From contig NZ_CANLGU010000001.1 of NCBI RefSeq assembly GCF_947490405.1, forward strand, positions 496,001 to 560,000: a DNA stretch of 64,000 nt, written 5' to 3'. Source of the DNA: an uncultured Algibacter sp. GTDB lineage: Bacteria > Bacteroidota > Bacteroidia > Flavobacteriales > Flavobacteriaceae. Of this stretch, positions 43,482 to 52,765 are shown piece by piece. The notes beneath the pieces were generated by a model. It was not told the DNA's origin. It did not search any database and was given only the letters and a program-made list of their open reading frames with translations. Numbering within the stretch: position 1 is the stretch's first letter; each line of letters begins with the position of its first letter. The translations under genes and the position numbers were made by a program.

Positions 43482-45038
43482 TTAAGAACTGCACGATAAC
43501 ATAGAGCAGCCAACTTTATGGCGCGCCCAGTCTGGTCGTTTTGCAAACCACTTTTCGTATTGTGGTTGTTCATCATAAGGTTTTTTTAGCATTTTAAACA
43601 ACTCGTCTATCAAGTTATAGTCACCCTCATCAGCAGCATCAATAGCTAATTGCGCCATATAATTGCGAAGTACATATTTTGGATTTACAGTATTCATTTT
43701 TTCTTTTCTTTCCGTTGTAATACTATACTCATGTTGTATTCGCGCCTCATAATTTAAAAACCACATCTTCCACTTTTCCTTAACCGCATTTGGCATATTA
43801 TCAAAGTCATAAAACGCATCTTTTAGCACATCAAACCCTGTGGCTTCATCTTTAAAATCACTCAAGTTTCTAAAGAACAGCGTCATATCAGTTTCAACTA
43901 ACTGTAAATTTTCTTCTAAATCTTTTATAAAATGCTCATCATTATCTACCGTTTCGTAAAGCCCTAATTTGGCTTTCATCATTTGCAGATGTTTTGCTTC
44001 AAAATCTGTTTTATAAGTTTCTAAAATAGCTTCTAAAGGTGCTGCGTCTTCAATTAAAGGATATAATGCATTGGCTAATTGTAATAAATTCCAAAGCCCA
44101 ATATTGGGCTGATTACCATAACGGTAGCGTTTGTGCTGCCTATCGGTTGTATTTGGCGTCCAACCAAAATCAAAACCTTCTAGCCACCCGTAAGGCCCAT
44201 AATCTATAGTTAAACCCAAGATTGACATATTATCGGTATTCATTACACCGTGTACAAAACCCACACGTTGCCACTCTATAATCATGGTTAATGTGCGTTG
44301 GGTAACTTCATTAAAAAATGCAATATAAGTATCTTTTGAAGGTGCACCCAAATGCGAAAAATAATGTGTAATAGTATAATCTACCAAGGTCTTTAAATTA
44401 ACATCATCTTGTCTGGCAGCAAAAATTTGATAGTTGCCAAAACGCAAAAACGATGCGGCTGCTCTACATACAATGGCACCTTTTTCGTAGGCCGCATTAC
44501 CATCGTACATAACGTCTCGCATAACTTGATCTCCAGACAAAGCTAAAGATAAAGCTCTGGTTGTAGGCACACCTAAATGAAACATGGCTTCGCTACACAA
44601 GTACTCGCGAATTGAAGAGCGTAATACTGCTAAACCATCTGCAGTTCTAGAGTATGGTGTTTCTCCTGCGCCTTTTAATTGTAATGCCCAATTTTTATGT
44701 TTATGTTTTACTTCGCATAAGTTAATGGCGCGCCCATCGCCCAATTGTCCTGCCCAATTACCAAATTGATGTCCGCCATAACACATCGCATAAGGTTTGG
44801 TATTTGGTAATATTTTATTACCAGTAAACACCTTTAAAAAATCATCACTTTGCGCATCAGTTTGTGATAAGTCCAAATTTTTTAACATTTCTGGTGATAC
44901 ATGAAGCAACTCTGGGTTTGAAGTTTTCTTAGGTGTTACATAAGAGAAACAAGCCTGAGTAACCTGCCTTCTAGAAGGCTGCAAAATAGGGTCTGAAGGT
45001 AATGTTGTATTGAATTTATCTTTTATATTGAGTTTCAT
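43482..45038 (-). CDS. selO: Protein adenylyltransferase SelO (YdiU)
   Basis: The 518-residue pseudokinase-fold AMPylator has LKGAGETPYSRTADG at 121-135, with Lys122 as the likely ATP-site Lys, and the catalytic-loop/metal segment MNTDNMSILGLTIDYGP, with Asp269, Asn270 and Asp279. It ends CSMLSCSS, the bacterial redox-active C-terminal Cys pair that corresponds to the selenocysteine tail of eukaryotic SelO. The family AMPylates proteins, including glutaredoxin in E. coli. Here the glutaredoxin gene overlaps its start by 4 bases. Confidence 0.94.
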   Translation of the reverse strand: MKLNIKDKFNTTLPSDPILQPSRRQVTQACFSYVTPKKTSNPELLHVSPEMLKNLDLSQTDAQSDDFLKVFTGNKILPNTKPYAMCYGGHQFGNWAGQLGDGRAINLCEVKHKHKNWALQLKGAGETPYSRTADGLAVLRSSIREYLCSEAMFHLGVPTTRALSLALSGDQVMRDVMYDGNAAYEKGAIVCRAAASFLRFGNYQIFAARQDDVNLKTLVDYTITHYFSHLGAPSKDTYIAFFNEVTQRTLTMIIEWQRVGFVHGVMNTDNMSILGLTIDYGPYGWLEGFDFGWTPNTTDRQHKRYRYGNQPNIGLWNLLQLANALYPLIEDAAPLEAILETYKTDFEAKHLQMMKAKLGLYETVDNDEHFIKDLEENLQLVETDMTLFFRNLSDFKDEATGFDVLKDAFYDFDNMPNAVKEKWKMWFLNYEARIQHEYSITTERKEKMNTVNPKYVLRNYMAQLAIDAADEGDYNLIDELFKMLKKPYDEQPQYEKWFAKRPDWARHKVGCSMLSCSS

Positions 45039-45283
45039 AATAGCGTTTCAATCCACTTTTTTAAATCTTTATCTGAAGGGTTTCTAAGTTTTTTTTCTCC
45101 AATGGTAATTGTTGGAAAATTTAGCTTTTTAGTGTCGTATAAGTTACGCAATGCCTCTGCATTTTCGTCACACTCCTCAACATCCAAAAACTCATACTTC
45201 AAATTTAAGTCTTCTAAAAAATTTTTATAGTATGTGCTTTTATGGCACCTATTGGTGCCATAAAGCTTGATTTTTTGTAACAT
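45035..45283 (-). CDS. Glutaredoxin-like protein with CxxS active site
   Basis: The 82-residue thioredoxin-fold protein has LYGTNRCHKS near the N-terminus, giving CxxS, a monothiol-type site (Cys13), then the cis-Pro segment LNFPTITIG. Length suits a minimal glutaredoxin. It lies between msrB (10 bases away) and selO (4-base overlap), so it is a strong candidate SelO substrate and a possible reductant for the operon. Monothiol glutaredoxins often bind Fe-S clusters, but the short loop here does not show the usual CGFS. Confidence 0.85.
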   Translation of the reverse strand: MLQKIKLYGTNRCHKSTYYKNFLEDLNLKYEFLDVEECDENAEALRNLYDTKKLNFPTITIGEKKLRNPSDKDLKKWIETLL

Positions 45284-45293
45284 AAATATAGTG

Positions 45294-45743
45294 CTAAACT
45301 TCTGTTTCTAACTGCATAGATTCAGAATTAATACAATAACGTAATCCGCTAGGTTCTGGCCCATCAGGAAACACGTGCCCTAAATGTGCATCGCAGGTAT
45401 TACACATCACCTCAACACGCACCATTCCAAAAGCCGTATCTCTTTCGTATTTTATAGCGTTTTCTTTGATAGGTTGTGTAAAACTAGGCCACCCTGTACC
45501 AGATTCAAACTTAATTGTAGAATCAAAAAGCGGCGTATTACAACACACACAGTTGTATTTACCAGATTCATAAATACTACATAACGCACCGCTATGAGGT
45601 CTTTCAGTACCTTTAAGTCTGGTAATTCTAAATTGTTCTGGAGTTAATTGGGCTTGCCATTCGGCTTCTATTTTTTCAACTCGCTTATCTGGAGTTGGGT
45701 TTCCGTTTACAGAAAAACCTATGACTTCTTTCCACGTTAGCAT
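45294..45743 (-). CDS. msrB: Peptide methionine sulfoxide reductase MsrB
   Basis: The 149-residue MsrB has two zinc-binding CxxC pairs (CVCC near residue 66 and CNTC near residue 112), the substrate loop ESGTGWPSFTQPI and the catalytic Cys in GLRYCINSESM. It reduces methionine-R-sulfoxide. It is the first gene of the eight-gene redox-repair operon on the minus strand. The 200-base gap to the divergent HD gene must hold both promoters; I see no perfect TAnnTTTG box for this one. Confidence 0.95.
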   Translation of the reverse strand: MLTWKEVIGFSVNGNPTPDKRVEKIEAEWQAQLTPEQFRITRLKGTERPHSGALCSIYESGKYNCVCCNTPLFDSTIKFESGTGWPSFTQPIKENAIKYERDTAFGMVRVEVMCNTCDAHLGHVFPDGPEPSGLRYCINSESMQLETEV

Positions 45744-45944
45744 ATCTTTTTGTCCTTTCTTTGTTAAATTAAATATATGCTTTCAAATTGATTTTTAGTC
45801 GATAATACACCCGAAAACTTACAATTTTGATTCTTTGAAGCACAATTGAAAGCACTAGTGAAATTTACGACAAATTAACATGTTATCACAGGTAATTTTA
45901 ATGTTACTAAAGTTTAGTATTTTTACTCAAAATCACACTTAAGC

Positions 45945-47150
45945 ATGAACGCTCTTATTAATGAAACCGAAAATTTCGTAACTAAATATATAAATGATCA
46001 TTTAGACACATCGTTTGTGTATCATAACATTGCGCATACACAACGCGTAGTTAGAAAAGTATACGAGCTTATTGAAGACAAATCGATTACGATTAATGAT
46101 AATGAAAAGCAACAACTTGTTATTGCAGCTTGGTTTCATGATACTGGATTTGCGAAGACTATTAAAAACCATGAAGAAGAAAGTATTCTAATTGCAAAAA
46201 GTTTTTTAAAATCTAAAAATGTTCCTGAAACAGATATTAACGCTATTTCTAAAATTATTGCTGCAACTAAAATGGGCTATAAACCCAAAAATGCCGTGGA
46301 AGGCTTAATTAGAGATGCAGATTGCGCACATGTTTCAAGTAAAAAGTATGAAGATTACACTTCACTACTTCGTAAAGAATGGGAACTAACATTAAACAAA
46401 AAAGTGTCGAAAACAGAGTGGCTAGAAGAAAACATCAATTTCTTAACCAATCATACATTTTATTCGCCATTAGCAGCAAGTAAATGGGAGAAACGAAAGG
46501 GTAAAAACTTAGCTAATCTTATTCAAAATCAAAATAAAATAAAAGCTTCTACTGAAAAACTAAAACAGAAAAAGGCTGAGTTAAAATTTAAAAAAGAAAA
46601 ACTAGATTTACCAGACAGAGGTATAGAAACGATGTTTCGTGTAGCTTTGAGAAACCATATTACTTTAAGTGATATTGCAGATACTAAAGCCAATATTTTA
46701 CTTTCTGTAAATGCTATTATTATTTCGGTGGCCTTATCTAATTTATTACCTAAACTTGACAATCCTTCAAACGCTCACTTAATATACCCAACACTTATTT
46801 TTCTAGCTTTTACCGTGGCCTCAATTGTATTATCAGTACTAGCTACTAGACCAAATGTTACTAAAGGGCAGTTTACAAAAGAAGATGTAGCGAATAAAAA
46901 GGTAAACTTACTTTTCTTTGGTAATTTCCACCAAATGAGTTTAAAAGATTTTGAATGGGCTATGGGAGAGATGATGCAAGACAAAGATTATTTGTACGGT
47001 TCCTTAACCAAGGATTTGTACTTTTTAGGACTAGTACTTAATAGAAAATACAACCTTTTAAGAACAACTTACACGGTTTTTATGATAGGAATTATAGTTA
47101 GTGTTATTGCTTTTGCAGTAGCATTTACAACTACTGGTGCAGCAGCATAA
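45945..47150 (+). CDS. HD phosphohydrolase fused to a Pycsar-effector-like transmembrane domain (DUF5706)
   Basis: The 401-residue protein has an N-terminal HD domain (about 1-190) with H31, His65-Asp66 in AWFHDTGFAK and Asp in LIRDADCAHV, so the metal ligands are present. A coiled-coil Lys/Glu-rich stretch follows (about 190-218). The C-terminal DUF5706/PycTM domain carries the GIETMFRVALRNHITLSDIA region and three membrane helices (near 245, 283, 385). PycTM-type proteins act as membrane effectors in cyclic-pyrimidine anti-phage systems. No cyclase gene is adjacent, so this is an orphan and may be a housekeeping regulator. Confidence 0.83.
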   Translation: MNALINETENFVTKYINDHLDTSFVYHNIAHTQRVVRKVYELIEDKSITINDNEKQQLVIAAWFHDTGFAKTIKNHEEESILIAKSFLKSKNVPETDINAISKIIAATKMGYKPKNAVEGLIRDADCAHVSSKKYEDYTSLLRKEWELTLNKKVSKTEWLEENINFLTNHTFYSPLAASKWEKRKGKNLANLIQNQNKIKASTEKLKQKKAELKFKKEKLDLPDRGIETMFRVALRNHITLSDIADTKANILLSVNAIIISVALSNLLPKLDNPSNAHLIYPTLIFLAFTVASIVLSVLATRPNVTKGQFTKEDVANKKVNLLFFGNFHQMSLKDFEWAMGEMMQDKDYLYGSLTKDLYFLGLVLNRKYNLLRTTYTVFMIGIIVSVIAFAVAFTTTGAAA

Positions 47151-47159
47151 AATAAAAAA

Positions 47160-49544
47160 CTAAGCTTTTAATTCTTTCATTAAATCATCGTACGTGTAAA
47201 ACGCTTTGTCATTTTCATCTTTATGATATAACACACTTACTCTTATGGCTTTTAATCCAGTAACAGCTTGTAAGTCTTGCAATTCCACAATTTCCACATC
47301 GGTATCTAAGTAATTTTTAGACTGTAAAAACTTTACATAGCTTAAATACTCTTGTTCATCTTGTTTTTGAGAATATACAATACTTATTTTTCCTTTTTGA
47401 GTAATGCGTTGTCTTGTACCTTTTATATAGGCTTTATCTACACGTTTTTTTACAATTTCATAACGTGCATTGTATGTACCATCAACATCAAAGTGCTTTT
47501 CATCCATTCTAAAACTTATAGTTAACGGTTGATTAAACACTAAAATCATAGATGCAACATCTAAAGCAACAGGGAAATCTGGTTGCATTTGGTAATATGC
47601 ATTTTCCATCTCACACATAACTTGCAATTGCCATAAACGTAAATTATAGAGGTAAATCTGATTAAAACTTGCCTCTTTTGTAATAGACTCACCTACATAC
47701 ATATTGTGCTCTACACCATCTGTTTTAAAACGCTCAAAGAAGTGAGGGTACATTTGTTGCGCTTCTACTTGTTTTTTATCAAGTAGTGAAGCCATTTCAC
47801 GATTTATTTTTGCTATGGTTTCATCATAATCTTTCCTGTGTTTGTATAGCACATTTACCTTGCCATCTATTTTATTATAATAGGTCTTTACATCTTCCTT
47901 CAGCAGCCCATTTTGTTTTAAATGATTTAATAAAGGCTCAACATCTTGTTTAAAAAACGTAGAAATTTGTTGTTCACTATCAACCTGGAAATTATCGTCT
48001 AAACCATTTTGAAAATCATTTATCTGATATATAAACTGCTCATATATAGGCAAACCTTCTAATTCGAAAGCTTTTGTTAAAATACGTTTAGCAGCTTTAA
48101 GTTGAAGTGATAAATCTTCTCGAGTAGCATTATTTCTAGCTTCAGAAGACCCTTTTATATCTATTTGTCCATAAAGCGGATAAACATTCTCAAAAGCTAT
48201 CTTTTTAAAAGATGTTTCTTGTCCTTCTAACTCAGACTTAATATAGTTTTTTGCTTCTTTTGCGAAACGCCAATGCACACTTGGATGAATTGAAGTACAT
48301 TCTTTTTGAATAATAGCCTCAATTAAGTTTTCTTCTTCCTTTTTAGAACGTTCTACTGCCGAAACAATAAATGGCATAATATCTATAAGCTTATTTGCAT
48401 TGATACTATTTAACGCATGAGGCGTATTAGAAACAATTTCCATAACTCCCATTAAGCCTTCATCATTAGCTATAGGGGCGAATATTGCACTTTTAAAACC
48501 CTGTTTATAAAGCACTTCCACTTGAGGTGCACAAGTCTCGTTTCCTTTTTCATAAACATCATAAACCTCATCAACATCAGAAATGGAAAAATATTTGTTC
48601 TCTTTAATCAATCGATTATAAGACCATTTACATAGTGAACTACTACATTCTATACGCTCTTGATCTCCAAGCAAATAGCTATTAATACCTACACCGTAAA
48701 CACGCTCAAAAACATTTTCTTCTTCATTGTAAATAGAAAAACCAACTTGCAAATCGTTGATACCCAATAACGATCTGAAAACATCATGAAATTCATGTAT
48801 AAAATTTTCATCCTTTCGCTTATCTTCTCCTATTAAATTAGATTTTATGTTGGATATAGATTGATCTTCAGTAACATCAAAAATATTAGAGATAACAAAG
48901 CCTTTGAAAATATAGCTATTGGGTGGAAATTTTTCTTTCCACAACTCAAAATTCTCAAAATTATCTAAAAGTAATTTATAATCTTCCTTAGTTATTTTTT
49001 TAGCTTTATCAGTAGCTACTATTTCGCAAAAATCGGCATTATATAGTATTTTATAAAATCTTAAAATTCCGTTTGCATCAGGAATCTCGTAATAAAATGG
49101 GCGTTTAAAATTTAAGTTATATCCATAACAAAAATTCAAAATCACTGTACACGCAATAATATAACGATGGTCGTCTGGCATGTTTTTGATATTCAATTCA
49201 AAATCATCTCCAGCTATTTCTATAATCTGTTTAAATCTTTCAGATGAATTAAAAATTAAATCATGAAACGGCACTGAAGCTGTTTTAATTTCATTTTTAG
49301 TTAAAACAGGTGCAAACGAATCTTGAAGAATAATACTAATTTCTTTTTCCCTATCGTTTAGAATTTGCGTATCACTAAACCCCGTTCTTAATTCTGGATA
49401 TGGCTCTGCTGATTTTAGAACACGTTTAGCTTTAGCTGACATAAATTCATCGTCACTTTTAGCTAAATTTTCATAATGCTCAAGTAGTTTGTTAAAACCA
49501 ACTTTCAGCACCATAGGTGATTCTATATTGTCATTAATATCCAT
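47160..49544 (-). CDS. GAF-domain protein of unknown function
   Basis: About 794 residues. The ATG at 49544 (MDINDNIESPM) is preferred over a TTG at 49568 because an exact -7 box overlaps the TTG. A GAF-like sensor domain lies around 250-410 (VFRSLLGINDLQVGFSIY, then GFKSAIFAPIANDEGLMGVMEIVS). The flanking regions are helical and unassigned, and no kinase, cyclase or DNA-binding domain is visible. It converges with the HD-PycTM gene, 9 bases apart. The pairing may be meaningful, but the two genes do not share a promoter. Confidence 0.72.
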   Translation of the reverse strand: MDINDNIESPMVLKVGFNKLLEHYENLAKSDDEFMSAKAKRVLKSAEPYPELRTGFSDTQILNDREKEISIILQDSFAPVLTKNEIKTASVPFHDLIFNSSERFKQIIEIAGDDFELNIKNMPDDHRYIIACTVILNFCYGYNLNFKRPFYYEIPDANGILRFYKILYNADFCEIVATDKAKKITKEDYKLLLDNFENFELWKEKFPPNSYIFKGFVISNIFDVTEDQSISNIKSNLIGEDKRKDENFIHEFHDVFRSLLGINDLQVGFSIYNEEENVFERVYGVGINSYLLGDQERIECSSSLCKWSYNRLIKENKYFSISDVDEVYDVYEKGNETCAPQVEVLYKQGFKSAIFAPIANDEGLMGVMEIVSNTPHALNSINANKLIDIMPFIVSAVERSKKEEENLIEAIIQKECTSIHPSVHWRFAKEAKNYIKSELEGQETSFKKIAFENVYPLYGQIDIKGSSEARNNATREDLSLQLKAAKRILTKAFELEGLPIYEQFIYQINDFQNGLDDNFQVDSEQQISTFFKQDVEPLLNHLKQNGLLKEDVKTYYNKIDGKVNVLYKHRKDYDETIAKINREMASLLDKKQVEAQQMYPHFFERFKTDGVEHNMYVGESITKEASFNQIYLYNLRLWQLQVMCEMENAYYQMQPDFPVALDVASMILVFNQPLTISFRMDEKHFDVDGTYNARYEIVKKRVDKAYIKGTRQRITQKGKISIVYSQKQDEQEYLSYVKFLQSKNYLDTDVEIVELQDLQAVTGLKAIRVSVLYHKDENDKAFYTYDDLMKELKA

Positions 49545-49565
49545 GTTAAGAAAGTTTTGATATAA

Positions 49566-49573
49566 CAAAATTA
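49566..49573 (-). promoter_or_regulatory. -7 promoter box TAATTTTG of the GAF gene
   Basis: This is an exact TAnnTTTG match on the minus strand, 21 bases upstream of the ATG at 49544. It overlaps the first codon of the longer reading frame, which argues for the shorter start. Confidence 0.45.
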
Positions 49574-49792
49574 CGAAATATTGATTTAGTAGTTATTTAC
49601 AAGACTTCCTAACAGTATTTTTGTTACAAGAAAAAAAGCATTTTTTTGTCTTAGAGAGTATCTCTCAAAAAAACAAAGTATTAATAATTTGCTGGTTTTA
49701 ATGGAACTACAAAAAGTTATAAAACTAAATATCCAAAACAGATTTAATGAATCAAATAGTTATTATTAAAGCTAAGTAGCGTCTATAATATT

Positions 49793-49829
49793 AAAAAGCT
49801 TCCCTTTTTTTAAGAAAGGGAAGCTTTTT
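49793..49829 (-). terminator. Strong intrinsic terminator after the transaldolase gene
   Basis: AAAAAGCTTCCCTTT (49793-49807) and AAAGGGAAGCTTTTT (49815-49829) are perfect 15-bp arms with a 7-base loop. U runs exist on both strands, so it can act in both directions. The only gene ending nearby is the transaldolase on the minus strand. The rest of 49545-49857 is AT-rich with no other feature beyond the GAF promoter. Confidence 0.85.
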
Positions 49830-49857
49830 TTATTTGAAAAAAAACTATTTTAATTAA

Positions 49858-50514
49858 TTAACTGTTTCCTTTTTTGTAATCTGCCAAAAATTTAGCTAAA
49901 CCAATATCAGTTAAAGGATGTTTTAACAAACCTTTGATAGATGCTAAACCTCCAGTCATAACATCACTACCTAACTTAGCACAATCGATAACGTGCATAG
50001 TATGACGTACAGACGCAGCTAAAATTTGTGTTTCAAAACCGTAGTTATCATAAATTTGTCTGATTTCAGCAATAAGGTTTAAACCATCTGTTGAAATGTC
50101 ATCTAACCTACCAATAAAAGGAGACACATAAGTTGCTCCTGCTTTGGCAGCTAAAAGCGCTTGACCTGCAGAAAAAACTAAAGTTACGTTTGTTTTAATA
50201 CCTTTATCTGAAAAGTATTTACAAGCTTTGATACCGTCTGCTATTAAAGGTAATTTAACAACAATTTGTGGATTTAAAGCTGCCAAAGCTTCACCTTCTT
50301 TTACCATACCATCGAAATCTGTAGAAATAACCTCTGCACTTACATCGCCTTCTACTAAATCACAAATCTTTTTGTAATGGTTAATAATATTCTCTTCACC
50401 AGTAATACCCTCTTTTGCCATTAAAGACGGATTAGTTGTTACACCATCTAAAACTCCTAAAGCTTGAGCTTCTGCAATATCATCAAGGTTTGCTGTATCT
50501 ATAAAAAATTTCAT
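49858..50514 (-). CDS. Transaldolase, small (FSA-like) type
   Basis: The 218-residue TIM-barrel aldolase has [11 protein letters not shown] at the N-terminus, [13 protein letters not shown] near residue 26, the Schiff-base Lys in [10 protein letters not shown] near residue 85, and [12 protein letters not shown] near residue 165. This is the short transaldolase/fructose-6-phosphate aldolase subfamily; pentose phosphate transaldolase is favoured because it is next to transketolase, 10 bases downstream of it. A strong terminator follows. Confidence 0.92.
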   Translation of the reverse strand: MKFFIDTANLDDIAEAQALGVLDGVTTNPSLMAKEGITGEENIINHYKKICDLVEGDVSAEVISTDFDGMVKEGEALAALNPQIVVKLPLIADGIKACKYFSDKGIKTNVTLVFSAGQALLAAKAGATYVSPFIGRLDDISTDGLNLIAEIRQIYDNYGFETQILAASVRHTMHVIDCAKLGSDVMTGGLASIKGLLKHPLTDIGLAKFLADYKKGNS

Positions 50515-50524
50515 AAGTTTGGTT

Positions 50525-52561
50525 TTATACTGTTTTTAAATATTCTAATACTTCTTTACTTACTTTTTCGCCTGTAAAACCAAATTTATCATCTAGTACA
50601 GTGGCAGGAGCTGAATAACCAAAATGCTCTAAACCAAACACTTTTCCGTTATCGCCTACTAAAGCTTCTAAATTTACTGGCAAGCCAGCTGTTAGTCCAA
50701 ATAATGGTTTGTTTTTAGGAATGACGCTATTTTGATAATCTTTAGATTGTAATCTGAATAGCCCTTCAGAAATCACTGAAGCTATATTCACTTTTAATCC
50801 ATTTTCTTTTTCTAAAATCTCAGAAGCTGCAACTAACGTAGAAACTTCAGAACCGTTTGCAATCAGAACAATATCTGGATTTTCAACTTCTTTTACTAAA
50901 TACCCACCTTTTTCTGCAGCTAAAGCCTCTTCATACCTTGATTCTCCTTGAGCAGGAACATCTTTTATACCTTGTCTAGATAATATTAAACCTGATGGTG
51001 TATCAGTATTTTCCAAAGCCATTTTCCAAGCTACACTAGTTTCAGCTGAATCGGCAGGACGTAATGCTAAGAAACTATTTTTTCCACTGTGATTTTTAAG
51101 CTTTTCTAATAAACGAATTTGAGCTTCTTGTTCAACAGGTTGGTGTGTTGGCCCATCCTCACCTACTCTAAAAGCATCATGAGTCCATACATATTTCACA
51201 CCTAACTCCTGAATACCACTTAAACGAATAGCTGGTTTCATGTAATCTGAAAACACAAAGAATGTCGCTACTACAGGAATACAACCGCCATGTAATGCTA
51301 TACCATTAGCTATACAAGACATGGTTAATTCTGCTACACCTGCTTGTAAAAATGATCCGCTAAAATCACCTTTTTGTAATGCTGAAGATTTCTTTAAGAA
51401 TCCATCAGTTTTATCACTGTTTGATAAATCTGCTGAAGACACAATCATGTTCTCAACATTATCAGCTAAATAACCTAAAACATTAGAAGATGCTGCACGG
51501 GTAGCTAAACCTGCTTTATGCGCTATAGATTCAAAATCTAATTTAGGAAGTTCTCCAGATAAGAAGAAATCTAATTTACTGGCTAAAGCACTATTATCTT
51601 TTCTCCAAGCATTAATTACAGCTTTCTTCTTTGCTGCTTGTTCCGTTTTTTTAGAAATTATGTTTTTATAAAAATCACTTACATCACTGTAAATATCAAA
51701 AGGGTTTTCAACACTTGCTCCTAAATTTAGCAATGTTTTTTCATAATCTGCCCCTGTTGCTCCAATAGGTTGTCCGTGAAGTTCACAATGCCCTTCAAAC
51801 ATACTTCCATCAGCAGTTACACAACCTTTACCCATTATTGTTTTACCAATAATTAAGGTTGGCTTTTCAGTTTCGTTATTAGCATCTTTTAAAGCTTTTC
51901 TTATTTCATCATGATTATGGCCATCAATGGTTACAACTTTCCATCCCCAAGCTTCATATTTTGCTGCTGTATCCTCACTTGTTACCTCATCTGTAGATGT
52001 TGATAATTGTATATCGTTAGAATCAAAGAACATGATAAAATTACTCAGTCCTAAATGACCTGCTATTCTACCAGCACCTTGAGAAATCTCTTCTTGGATA
52101 CCACCATCAGAAATAAAACCATATACCTTGTGATTCATCCAATCTCCAAAACGTGCCTGCAAAAATTTAGCTGCAATTGCCGCTCCTACACCCATAGTAT
52201 GTCCTTGTCCTAATGGTCCAGATGTGTTTTCAATACCTCTAGCTACATCAACTTCTGGGTGCCCTGGTGTTATTGAGCCCCATTGCCTGAAGTTAGCAAC
52301 ATCATCCTTAGAATAATTCCCTAGCAGGTAATATTGCGCATACATTAAAGTTGATAAATGACCTGCATCCATAAAGAAACGATCTCTAAATGGCCATGAC
52401 ATATCAGATGGATCATAATTAAAAAATTCTGAATAAAGAATATGCATAAAATCTGCACCTCCCATTGGACCACCTGGGTGACCTGATTTTGCTTTTTCCA
52501 CCATAGCGACAGCTAATGCTCTGATATTATCTGCTGCCTGTAAATTAATGTCTTTGTTCAT
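50525..52561 (-). CDS. tkt: Transketolase
   Basis: The 678-residue full-length enzyme has [11 protein letters not shown] near residue 28, [14 protein letters not shown] near residue 115, the thiamine diphosphate region [24 protein letters not shown] with metal-binding FDSNDIQLS, and the pyrimidine-domain segment [19 protein letters not shown]. It moves two-carbon units in the non-oxidative pentose phosphate pathway. It is first in a two-gene operon with transaldolase, under a perfect -7 box at 52648. Confidence 0.95.
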   Translation of the reverse strand: MNKDINLQAADNIRALAVAMVEKAKSGHPGGPMGGADFMHILYSEFFNYDPSDMSWPFRDRFFMDAGHLSTLMYAQYYLLGNYSKDDVANFRQWGSITPGHPEVDVARGIENTSGPLGQGHTMGVGAAIAAKFLQARFGDWMNHKVYGFISDGGIQEEISQGAGRIAGHLGLSNFIMFFDSNDIQLSTSTDEVTSEDTAAKYEAWGWKVVTIDGHNHDEIRKALKDANNETEKPTLIIGKTIMGKGCVTADGSMFEGHCELHGQPIGATGADYEKTLLNLGASVENPFDIYSDVSDFYKNIISKKTEQAAKKKAVINAWRKDNSALASKLDFFLSGELPKLDFESIAHKAGLATRAASSNVLGYLADNVENMIVSSADLSNSDKTDGFLKKSSALQKGDFSGSFLQAGVAELTMSCIANGIALHGGCIPVVATFFVFSDYMKPAIRLSGIQELGVKYVWTHDAFRVGEDGPTHQPVEQEAQIRLLEKLKNHSGKNSFLALRPADSAETSVAWKMALENTDTPSGLILSRQGIKDVPAQGESRYEEALAAEKGGYLVKEVENPDIVLIANGSEVSTLVAASEILEKENGLKVNIASVISEGLFRLQSKDYQNSVIPKNKPLFGLTAGLPVNLEALVGDNGKVFGLEHFGYSAPATVLDDKFGFTGEKVSKEVLEYLKTV

Positions 52562-52647
52562 TTTTTTAATTACGATTTATATTAACTACTTTAAAAAATT
52601 AGTGATTTAAAAACTCTAACTAACTTTTTAAATCATTCAAATTTTTG

Positions 52648-52655
52648 CAAATATA
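52648..52655 (-). promoter_or_regulatory. -7 promoter box TATATTTG of the transketolase operon
   Basis: This is an exact TAnnTTTG match on the minus strand, 86 bases upstream of the transketolase start, giving a leader of about 80 bases. The remainder of the 52562-52765 gap is featureless and AT-rich. Confidence 0.4.
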
Positions 52656-52765
52656 TAATCTTTAGATTGCTTAAGTATCCTGTACTTAAAAATAATTTAA
52701 TAACAGGGATAACATCTAAAAAAAGAGGCTACTTATTGATAATTTTATAAGAAAATTGATTAAAC

